Assembly: GCA_023262195.1 (NCBI GenBank)
Contig: JALRDM010000283.1
Location: forward strand, 1 to 11,445
Reading direction: 5' to 3'
Length of the DNA: 11,445 bases
Source of the DNA: Salibacteraceae bacterium
GTDB taxonomy: Bacteria; Bacteroidota; Bacteroidia; Flavobacteriales_G; Salibacteraceae
Positions 1 to 5,333 of this stretch are shown piece by piece; position 1 is the first letter of the stretch, and every line of letters starts with the position of its first letter. Below the pieces are notes generated by a model, which worked only from the letters and a program-made list of their open reading frames with translations, had not been told where the DNA came from and made no database searches. The translations under genes were made by a program, and so were the position numbers.

Positions 1-331
1 GTTGTAAATACTTCTCAGCCGAGCGCATGCTATCAACGTCCACCCATTTGCGTTGCACGATCAGTTCGGTGGTGTCGGTCGTATCAATTTCGGCAACTAG
101 GGCTAAGGTGTCTTCTGCATTGGCAATGCTGTCCACCGCGGCAATGGTTTCTGAAATGTCTTTATACTCGGGCTCAGCGCGCTCAAGCAGTTTATCAATC
201 GTTGGAAACTTAAGTTCAAAGGTGTACTGGTAGGTCACACTATCTTCCGGAAATACATAAGCCAGCGCCAGCAGACTCGAAGCTACGCAGGCGATAAAGG
301 TTAGGATGAAAAGCGGAGTCCGCTGTGTCAT
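1..331 (-). CDS. N-terminal fragment of an exported or membrane-anchored protein of unknown function
   Basis: The minus strand is open from an ATG at 331-329 to the window edge (110 complete codons, no stop), so the 3' part of the gene is missing. Residues 6-26 are hydrophobic (FILTFIACVASSLLALAYV), which reads as a signal peptide or a single membrane anchor. After it come 'FPEDSVTYQYTFELKFPTID' and an acidic stretch rich in D, T, S and A (about residues 50-92), typical of a flexible periplasmic linker. From memory, this layout resembles the start of Bacteroidota proteins annotated as SGNH/GDSL hydrolases, but no catalytic block lies within the window, so I do not name a function. A 7-of-8 match to the -7 consensus (TACATTCG, minus strand, 336-343) sits just before the start and is weak evidence for it. 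Confidence 0.75.
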   Translation of the reverse strand, partial: MTQRTPLFILTFIACVASSLLALAYVFPEDSVTYQYTFELKFPTIDKLLERAEPEYKDISETIAAVDSIANAEDTLALVAEIDTTDTTELIVQRKWVDVDSMRSAEKYLQ

Positions 332-406
332 GCCCCGAATGTAATTGCAACCGTGATTTTAGGCACACACTTTTTTAACGAAAGTCAACATTGGGGAGTG
401 AAGAAG

Positions 407-609
407 CTATCAGCCATCAGCTGTCAGTCACAGGCTGTCAGTAGCAAGCTATCAGCTGTCAGCTTCAAGGTGTTCCGCGGCTTTTTGCTTTTAGCCATTT
501 GCTTAATTCATCTTAGCGAACAGCTCAAGGCCAAAGGCGAACAGCCAGTAGCTAGCAACCGACAACCAATCTCCAACAACCAACTCGAATCACGAATCAC
601 CAACACTCC
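407..609. repeat. Drifting 7-bp-periodic repeat array, about 29 units
   Basis: Cutting the sequence into heptamers from base 407 keeps related words in one phase to 609, while the word itself changes along the way. CTRTCAG-like units start at 407, 414, 421, 435, 449 and 456 (spacings 7, 7, 14, 14, 7). TTTGCTT starts at 484 and 498. AACAGCT/AACAGCC start at 519 and 540. AGCAACC, GACAACC and AACAACC start at 554, 561 and 575. ATCACGA/ATCACCA start at 589 and 596. The array lies between two minus-strand genes, and its last unit touches the stop codon (609-611) of the DUF4173-type gene. It resembles the heptameric short tandem repeats (STRR) described in cyanobacteria and degenerate heptamers I recall from Bacteroidota intergenic regions. 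Function is unknown. The middle units (463-518) are poorly conserved. Confidence 0.8.
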
Positions 610-2120
610 TATACCTCACCATCCAAATAATCCGCAGCCTTTTGCTGGGCCAGCGTCCATTCTTTCCAATTGGTTTCGGCAAGCGTTTGATTAAGCGCGG
701 TTTTCTTGTATTCAATTTCTTGAATGTACACCTCGGGAGTCATGTAAGATTCTTCGAAAGGGAATTTTTGCTTCTGAATGACTTCAAGTCTTTTCAATTC
801 TTCCAAGCTCACATCGAGGTAGGGAATGGATTCATTGTCAAACGAGGCGAGGTAATCAAGGTGTAAAAATGAATCCTCAGCGTGTGCAAAATTGTAGTCA
901 ATGATGATGTGATTCCAATTCGGTATGGCGGACCAAACTAGTACCACAAATGCGGCCAATGAATTCCATCGCAAGAGGTACCAGAAGGTTTGCTTTTTCC
1001 AAACCTTGTAGGCTACTGTAGCCAAACCAAAGAGTACCAAGGCTAAGAAAAACAGCACTCCGATCCGTTTTCCTGCCAGCGCAAAGTTGTCGATGTAATG
1101 CAGGTTGCGAATGAGTACGGAAATAGTCATGATTCCATTTTGAGCGATCCAGCCGTAGCAGAGCCATCGCATCCATTTATTCTGTCGATAGAAATTAAGA
1201 TTGCCTCGAAAGAAATAGAGGACAATGGCTATGGAGATGAGAATACTGAGCAGCAAAAGGTAAGTGCCTTCATGCACAAACTGCCTCAGGTATTCGCCTG
1301 TCCAGCTGAAATTAAACCAGACGTAATAGATGTCTATGGCATTTACAAAGGCGATGAGCACATTAAGCGTGGCCAAGAGAAAAATACCCGCACGCCACTC
1401 ATTTTTAAATCCGCGAACACCGCTGCCTGATTCCAGTTTGTGCTTCACGCGCTTTAATATCTGACTGGTGTTTGCATCCTGATCTAGCCATTGCTGAGGT
1501 GCAAAATGCACAAATGCATATATGCTGATGGCCAACCCTAAAACGAAAGTTCCGATCCATTGCCAGTTGAGCATTTCGAAAAAAGAATTGAAAATGGAAG
1601 AAATACTGCTGGTCACCGAGGCCACATAGCCTTCAAAAATTGGATTGGACGCTTGGTAGAGGTAGATGAAGGCGATGATCACCACCGCGGGTACCACATA
1701 GTACGCATGGCGAATTAATCGCTGGAGTTTGGGTGAGGGAAGCACCTCTGGATTTTTCAGATCGGTGATAAACTTGATGCAGGAAAGCGGTAGGTTGAAT
1801 ATCCCAAGTTTGACAATCGTTACCATCGATTGCACTTTGCCGGCCGCCAGCGCACCGCTGAATGCGACAAAGACTATGAAGTGCACAAAAAGGGTCCAGC
1901 CTTGAGCAGTGATGGTAAAGGCGACCCCAAGCATCAGCATTGAGCCGGCCGTAATTAATCGAAGTGGGTTGAAGATGTTTTTCGGAAAGAGCACAATTGA
2001 CGTCAAGATCAGCAGTACATCAAAAATCAGAATGTTGATGCCAGGGTAGCTTTGATAGTATAAGAAACTGAAAACAAGTCCGCAAAGGATCGTAAGAATG
2101 AGGTGCTTGGATGAGCGCAT
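609..2120 (-). CDS. DUF4173-type polytopic membrane protein
   Basis: This is a 503-aa protein from the ATG at 2120-2118. The frame stays open upstream to a TTG at 2150, which would add 10 residues (MSFYSSNSTL), but the ATG directly precedes a short polar lead and the first hydrophobic helix, so I prefer it. About ten hydrophobic segments fill residues 5-400, and a charged, soluble tail of about 90 residues follows. Features I associate with DUF4173 are the central 'YVWFNF...FVHEGTY' block (about 266-287), the 'R...GWIAQNGIM' helix with 'RNLHYI' after it, and the post-membrane 'HLDYLASFDNESIPYLD' segment (about 419-436). The family is an uncharacterised integral membrane group and I infer no activity. 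No clear promoter is visible. The gene has its own transcription unit or reads from beyond the terminator at 2205. The stop lies in the edge of the 7-bp repeat array. Confidence 0.8.
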   Translation of the reverse strand: MRSSKHLILTILCGLVFSFLYYQSYPGINILIFDVLLILTSIVLFPKNIFNPLRLITAGSMLMLGVAFTITAQGWTLFVHFIVFVAFSGALAAGKVQSMVTIVKLGIFNLPLSCIKFITDLKNPEVLPSPKLQRLIRHAYYVVPAVVIIAFIYLYQASNPIFEGYVASVTSSISSIFNSFFEMLNWQWIGTFVLGLAISIYAFVHFAPQQWLDQDANTSQILKRVKHKLESGSGVRGFKNEWRAGIFLLATLNVLIAFVNAIDIYYVWFNFSWTGEYLRQFVHEGTYLLLLSILISIAIVLYFFRGNLNFYRQNKWMRWLCYGWIAQNGIMTISVLIRNLHYIDNFALAGKRIGVLFFLALVLFGLATVAYKVWKKQTFWYLLRWNSLAAFVVLVWSAIPNWNHIIIDYNFAHAEDSFLHLDYLASFDNESIPYLDVSLEELKRLEVIQKQKFPFEESYMTPEVYIQEIEYKKTALNQTLAETNWKEWTLAQQKAADYLDGEV

Positions 2121-2204
2121 GAGGGTTGAATTTGAGGAATAAAACGACAAGCATCTCAGTTTATTTTTTGTCGCTTTGTTAACGTATCAGAAAAAAATGG
2201 GCAC

Positions 2205-2237
2205 AAAAAAATCCCGATTAAAACCAATCAATCGGGA
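2205..2237 (-). terminator. Intrinsic terminator of the 77-aa protein gene
   Basis: On the minus strand an 8-bp perfect stem (TCCCGATT at 2230-2237 read in reverse, AATCGGGA at 2212-2219) encloses a 10-nt loop and is followed at once by seven T (2205-2211). It begins 27 nt after the stop of the 77-aa gene, so it should end that transcript before the DUF4173-type gene. The plus strand has no T-run on the other side, so it works in one direction only. Confidence 0.9.
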
Positions 2238-2263
2238 CTCGCATTATTCGAATGAAGATTGGG

Positions 2264-2497
2264 TTAGTTCGTCTTCTTGCCTTTCATTTTACCGTCAACA
2301 TAGCGACCTTTAACCACCTGACCCAGGTATGTCACGATTTTTACGCGCTCATACTGCTTGATCGTTTTTTCAATCTCCTCCATGTTATCTCGTCTAATCT
2401 TCACTGCCGAGTTACTTCCCTTATTTCTAAGTTCGAGATAGAATCCGTCTTTTAACTCGGCTGGTTTGGTTGGAGGTCTGCCTTTCCTTTTTTCCAT
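2264..2497 (-). CDS. Small basic protein (77 aa) with an AT-hook-like N-terminus, unknown function
   Basis: The protein starts at the ATG at 2497-2495. Its N-terminus is basic, 'MEKRKGRPPTKP', and the KGRPP core (residues 5-9) recalls AT-hook minor-groove binders. 'DGFYLELRNKGSNSAVKIRR' follows, then a charged helix (about 40-52) and a C-terminus ending in 'KMKGKKTN'. I recall similar small unnamed proteins in Bacteroidota but cannot give a family. The gene is supported by a strong intrinsic terminator 27 nt after its stop and by divergent placement from the ytxJ promoter, with 161 bp between the two starts. No exact TAnnTTTG box was found for it. DNA or nucleic-acid binding is an inference from charge and the GRPP motif only. 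The plus-strand frame over the same bases (2252-2455) is a shadow. Confidence 0.75.
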   Translation of the reverse strand: MEKRKGRPPTKPAELKDGFYLELRNKGSNSAVKIRRDNMEEIEKTIKQYERVKIVTYLGQVVKGRYVDGKMKGKKTN

Positions 2498-2612
2498 AAA
2501 TCTATTTAGTTCATTTCGCTGTTGCGATTAACGGCAAATCTTACTTAATAAAACTTAGATTTTGAGGTGACATTAAAATGTTTTTAACAATTTGATGAAG
2601 ATGGTCGGTCCG

Positions 2613-2643
2613 TTTCTTGGGTAGTTAAGCTCGTTTACCTTTG
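2613..2643 (+). promoter_or_regulatory. Bacteroidota-type promoter for ytxJ and the lipoprotein
   Basis: An exact -7 box TACCTTTG (2636-2643, consensus TAnnTTTG) lies 19 nt after TTTC (2613-2616), a 3-of-4 match to the -33 box TTTG. If transcription starts about 7 nt after the -7 box, the leader before the ATG at 2659 is about 9 nt. The box also argues against the upstream TTG start at 2641, which lies inside it. Confidence 0.65.
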
Positions 2644-2658
2644 TACCAATTCTCGCCA

Positions 2659-3033
2659 ATGGGTTTTTGGAACAATTTTACATCTGCCAGCAGTATTCCT
2701 GAAGCTTGGAATAGCATTCAATTAGTTGACCAGCTTAATGCAATTTTGGCTGAGAATGATGGCAAAACAAAAGTGTTTTTTAAGCATAGTACACGATGCG
2801 GAATAAGCTTGGCCGCGATGAGTAGATTGAAATCAATGGAGCTACCCCAGGGAGCAGAGTCTTATTACATCGATTTGCTGGAACATCGTGATGTTTCCAA
2901 TGCCATCGAACAGAAAACCAACGTTGTGCACCAAAGTCCTCAACTTATTGTTTGGAAAGATGGTCGTGTAATCGGACACGGTTCGCACGATCGTGTTTCT
3001 CAAGAATTGATTAAATCGAATTTGTCATTATGA
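2659..3033 (+). CDS. ytxJ: YtxJ/BrxC-family monothiol bacilliredoxin
   Basis: This is a 124-aa thioredoxin-fold protein of the YtxJ/BrxC (DUF2847) group, which is thought to remove bacillithiol from S-bacillithiolated proteins in the cytoplasm. The diagnostic core is 'VFFKHSTRCGIS' with the single active Cys at residue 47. There is no second active-site Cys, so it is a monothiol enzyme. Later blocks 'YYIDLLEHRDVSNAIEQ' and 'HQSPQLIVWKDGRVI' (the last with the cis-Pro-like SP and strand) fit the fold, and 'GHGSHDRVS' ends in the expected helix. I chose the ATG at 2659 because the in-frame TTG at 2641 overlaps the -7 promoter box. The motif is CGIS, where Bacillus proteins usually have CPIS. 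The stop overlaps the next start in ATGA, so the two genes are likely co-transcribed and translationally coupled. Confidence 0.85.
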   Translation: MGFWNNFTSASSIPEAWNSIQLVDQLNAILAENDGKTKVFFKHSTRCGISLAAMSRLKSMELPQGAESYYIDLLEHRDVSNAIEQKTNVVHQSPQLIVWKDGRVIGHGSHDRVSQELIKSNLSL

Positions 3034-3509
3034 GCAAAAGAGTCCTGACCTTATTGAGCCTAGTTTTTATGATGAGCATGAGCTGCGAACGAAGAGGCTG
3101 TCGTCAAGATGTGTTGTGTGTGGATAACTATGATCCTCGAGCCGAGCGCGATGGCGAATGCTCGGGTTGCACGGTGTTTGGGGCGGCCAATTATTGCCCT
3201 GAAGCTACCGTCAATAATGGTTTCTGCGTATTTGACCGTAAGTTTTATACCGAAGTGAAGAGCGAAGGTTGGATTGACGTATGGGTGGCTGACTCGGCCA
3301 ACAATACCGATGTAAGAAGACTAACCTACGAAGGACGCATCAATAAGTTTCCGCAGGTGATTCCAGAATGCGAGTCGTTAGACAGCACGCTCACCGTCAC
3401 TCGTTTCCCAGGAGAATACTATTACGAGATCGAAACACAAACCGGTAAGCGTGAGTGGGGCTGGGTGCTCTACCGAGAAGAAGGGTGTCGATTGTTGGAT
3501 GTTTATTAA
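3030..3509 (+). CDS. Cysteine-rich lipoprotein with two NYDP-type repeats
   Basis: This is a 159-aa protein. A hydrophobic signal (residues 4-18) ends at 'MSMSC', with Cys19 as the probable lipid-modified residue. The lipobox is imperfect, with Ser at -3. After it come two tandem Cys-containing units: 'CVDNYDPRAERDGEC' (30-44) and 'CTVFGAANYCPEATVNNGFC' (47-66). These match the 'CTDxxAxNYxPxAxxDDGSC' pattern that is common in Bacteroidota surface proteins. The rest (70-159) is soluble, with two further Cys, and I recognise no domain there. Its start overlaps the ytxJ stop by 4 nt (ATGA), and no separate promoter is needed. It is probably envelope-located, and whether its cysteines form disulfides or bind metal is unknown. 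No clear terminator follows. Confidence 0.75.
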   Translation: MSKRVLTLLSLVFMMSMSCERRGCRQDVLCVDNYDPRAERDGECSGCTVFGAANYCPEATVNNGFCVFDRKFYTEVKSEGWIDVWVADSANNTDVRRLTYEGRINKFPQVIPECESLDSTLTVTRFPGEYYYEIETQTGKREWGWVLYREEGCRLLDVY

Positions 3510-3651
3510 TGGTCACTTAAAAACGCAAACGATATGACAATCAACCTTAGCTTCACCTTCTCGAAGGTAAAATTCAAGATGGGCTGTATGTGGGGTGTAG
3601 GCTAGTGTTGTCAAAACTTCAACGTCTACATATCTCCAGAAAGTTTTGGGC

Positions 3652-3761
3652 AAAAAAAGAAGGACAAGCTACTTACATCGCACCGCTACAACTGGCTACC
3701 CTTGCTTCATTCCTGACCTGGGGGAGTTCACCAGGAGCTGGTCGTATAAGACTTGCCCTTC
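3652..3761 (-). ncRNA. ffs: Signal recognition particle RNA (4.5S type)
   Basis: Read on the minus strand, the apical domain is canonical: CAGG (3717-3720), a 3-bp helix UCA/UGA (3714-3716 with 3707-3709), the GGAA tetraloop (3710-3713) and AGCA (3703-3706), which together match the symmetric-loop binding site for Ffh. CCC/GGG and CTGG/CCAG pairs extend the stem. The ends close with a 10-bp helix (3752-3761 with 3659-3668, one G-U pair), giving a hairpin of about 103 nt. A T-run follows at 3652-3658, so the closing helix plus T-run serves as the terminator. An exact -7 box lies 6 nt before base 3761, the likely 5' end. The RNA binds Ffh and targets membrane and secreted proteins to the translocon. 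There is no Alu domain, as is usual for Gram-negative bacteria. Confidence 0.93.
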
Positions 3762-3767
3762 AGGCTG

Positions 3768-3798
3768 CAAAAGTAAAATTGAGATGGAGGTGCGCAAC
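3768..3798 (-). promoter_or_regulatory. Promoter of the SRP RNA gene
   Basis: On the minus strand an exact -7 box TACTTTTG (3768-3775) is preceded, 19 nt upstream, by GTTG (3795-3798), a 3-of-4 match to the -33 box TTTG. The box ends 6 nt before the first paired base of the SRP RNA. It lies back to back with the DUF4199 promoter. Confidence 0.75.
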
Positions 3799-3821
3799 CT
3801 GAAATCACCTTTTCGATTAAT

Positions 3822-3829
3822 TACATTTG
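3822..3829 (+). promoter_or_regulatory. -7 box for the DUF4199-GT2 operon
   Basis: TACATTTG is an exact match to TAnnTTTG, 15 nt before the ATG at 3845, the same distance as at ytxJ. No convincing TTTG -33 box sits 19 nt upstream (3799-3802 reads CTGA), so the promoter may be weak or depend on another factor. Confidence 0.5.
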
Positions 3830-3844
3830 CGCACCACTTAAACT

Positions 3845-4387
3845 ATGATGAAATACCGATCGATACTTAATGGAGGAAGCATCGCTGGGGCTTTTAGCTA
3901 CGTGATGTTCTTGGTTTATTACTATGCACTTGGAATGAATCCCATTGGGCCAGCAAAATTTATTACTCTAGTTGGCGTGCTATTCGTGATGTTTAAAACA
4001 CTTCAGCATTACCGAGAAACAGAGCTCGAAGGATTTGCTCGATTCATTCAACTTTTCTCACCTGCCATCATATTCTCCTTCATTTATGCATCGCTCAACG
4101 GAATGCTGGTTTACTTGCATGGCGTGGCGCTTGATGCAGGCTTTGTGGAGGCAATTATTGAGGATAATTTGTCTTCTATTGGCCAGTATAAAGATGCCAT
4201 GGTTGGCTTCATCGGAAAAGACGAGTACCAAAAAATGATTGAGCAGTATCAAAACACCACCTTGGCAGACATTGCATTAGGAGATGCGCAATCAAAGAGT
4301 TTTACTACGTTGGTGGCAGGTATTATTATTTCGCTCATTCTGATGAAAAAACCACCCATATTCGCAGCCGATGAGTCAGAGGCCTAA
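3845..4387 (+). CDS. DUF4199-family inner membrane protein
   Basis: This is a 180-aa protein with four predicted membrane segments, at about residues 7-28, 36-53, 69-92 and 150-167. A charged, helical extramembrane stretch (about 100-148) sits between the third and fourth. This spacing, the early 'GxxxG'-like first helix and the 'YRETELEGFARFIQLF' link between helices 2 and 3 are what I associate with DUF4199, a Bacteroidota family of unknown function. The start can be the ATG at 3845 or at 3848. The gene ends 17 nt inside the following GT2 gene, so the two are almost certainly one operon. From memory this pairing of DUF4199 with a GT2 enzyme recurs in the phylum. A helper or partner role for the glycosyltransferase is an inference. 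Confidence 0.82.
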   Translation: MMKYRSILNGGSIAGAFSYVMFLVYYYALGMNPIGPAKFITLVGVLFVMFKTLQHYRETELEGFARFIQLFSPAIIFSFIYASLNGMLVYLHGVALDAGFVEAIIEDNLSSIGQYKDAMVGFIGKDEYQKMIEQYQNTTLADIALGDAQSKSFTTLVAGIIISLILMKKPPIFAADESEA

Positions 4388-5333
4388 CATATCTGTCGTA
4401 ATCCCATTGCTCAATGAGGCGGAGTCGCTTCCGGAGTTATATGAGTGGATTCGTAAAGTGATGCGGGCCAACAACTACACCTATGAAGTGTGGTTTATTG
4501 ACGATGGAAGCACAGATGAATCTTGGAACATCATTGAGGAGCTGCATGCAAAAGACGCCTGCGTTAAGGGCATCAAATTCAGAAGAAACTACGGAAAGTC
4601 AGGCGCATTAAACGTTGGCTTTGAGGCAATCAATGGCGATGTGGTCATCACTATGGATGCTGATTTACAGGATAGCCCAGATGAGATTCCTGAGTTGTAT
4701 CGAATGATTGTTGAAGAGAAGTTTGATCTTGTTTCGGGTTGGAAAAAGAAACGTTACGATCCGCTTTCCAAAACCATTCCTACCAAGCTTTACAACTGGG
4801 CTACGAGAAAGATGAGTGGCATCCATCTCCACGACTTCAATTGTGGATTGAAAGCATACCGACATGATGTGGTGAAGTCCATCGAAGTGTATGGTGAAAT
4901 GCATCGTTACATTCCGGTAATTGCCAAGTGGGCTGGATTCAAAAATATTGGCGAAAAAGTGGTGCAACACCAAGAGCGCAAATACGGTCACACCAAGTTT
5001 GGCTTGAACCGTTTCATTTATGGACCGCTAGATTTATTGAGCATATCCTTTGTGAGCCGATTTGGTAAAAAACCGATGCATCTTTTTGGTGTAATTGGCA
5101 CGTTGATGTTTATCGTAGGCTTTATTATCGCGGCATTTCTCGGTATGGAGAAACTCTATTACCTGAGCATAAAAGTAAAAGCACCGTTGGTCACCTCACA
5201 GCCATATTTCTATATCGGACTTACCAGCATGATTATCGGAGTGCAGCTGTTTATGGCAGGTTTTCTAGGTGAAATGATTTCTAGAAATTCACCCGATAGA
5301 AACGTGTATCTAGAGTCAGAGCGATTGGTTTAG
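4371..5333 (+). CDS. GT2 glycosyltransferase of the polyprenyl-phosphate (DPMS/GtrB/ArnC) type
   Basis: This is a 320-aa GT-A fold enzyme expected to move a sugar from a nucleotide donor to polyprenyl phosphate on the cytoplasmic face of the inner membrane. Landmarks are 'VVIPLLNEAESL' (9-20), the nucleotide-binding 'FIDDGSTDES' (43-51), 'FRRNYGKSGALNVGF' (70-84), the metal-binding DAD with 'LQDSP' after it (96-103), 'DFNCGLKAYR' (155-164), 'GEMHRYIPV' (175-183) and 'KYGHTKFG' (204-211). Two membrane helices follow (about 236-258 and 279-303). The length and plan match the DPMS-like group. The sugar cannot be read from the sequence. The start at 4371 overlaps the DUF4199 gene by 17 nt. Its stop overlaps the convergent TPR gene by 18 nt. 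Confidence 0.9.
   Translation: MSQRPNISVVIPLLNEAESLPELYEWIRKVMRANNYTYEVWFIDDGSTDESWNIIEELHAKDACVKGIKFRRNYGKSGALNVGFEAINGDVVITMDADLQDSPDEIPELYRMIVEEKFDLVSGWKKKRYDPLSKTIPTKLYNWATRKMSGIHLHDFNCGLKAYRHDVVKSIEVYGEMHRYIPVIAKWAGFKNIGEKVVQHQERKYGHTKFGLNRFIYGPLDLLSISFVSRFGKKPMHLFGVIGTLMFIVGFIIAAFLGMEKLYYLSIKVKAPLVTSQPYFYIGLTSMIIGVQLFMAGFLGEMISRNSPDRNVYLESERLV

Larger units (their letters stand above)
3510..3844. other. Intergenic region holding the SRP RNA gene
   Basis: No protein-coding gene is supported in these 335 bases. The right half holds the SRP RNA gene on the minus strand (3652-3761), its promoter (3768-3798) and the promoter of the DUF4199 gene (3822-3829). The left half (3510-3651) has a short palindrome, ACCTT-CTCG-AAGGT (3555-3568), without a T-run, and a 23-codon frame (3534-3605) that I do not call as a gene. 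Confidence 0.7.

Noticed and set aside
407..609. CRISPR array
   Set aside because: Units are 7 bp with no spacers of constant length and no cas genes nearby.
353..694. Plus-strand frame of 113 codons
   Set aside because: It runs through the heptamer array and the antisense of the DUF4173 3' end. Its sequence is repeat-derived and lacks any domain or promoter.
2641..2658. TTG start that would extend ytxJ by six residues
   Set aside because: It overlaps the exact -7 promoter box, and the ATG at 2659 gives the expected N-terminus.
3555..3568. Palindrome ACCTT-CTCG-AAGGT as a terminator for the lipoprotein gene
   Set aside because: No T-run follows on either strand, and the stem is only 5 bp.
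3590..3870. Plus-strand frames at 3590-3802 and 3646-3870
   Set aside because: They lie antisense to the SRP RNA and show no protein-like features.
4665..4991. Minus-strand frame of 108 codons under the GT2 gene
   Set aside because: It is fully inside a well-supported gene on the other strand and has no recognisable domain.
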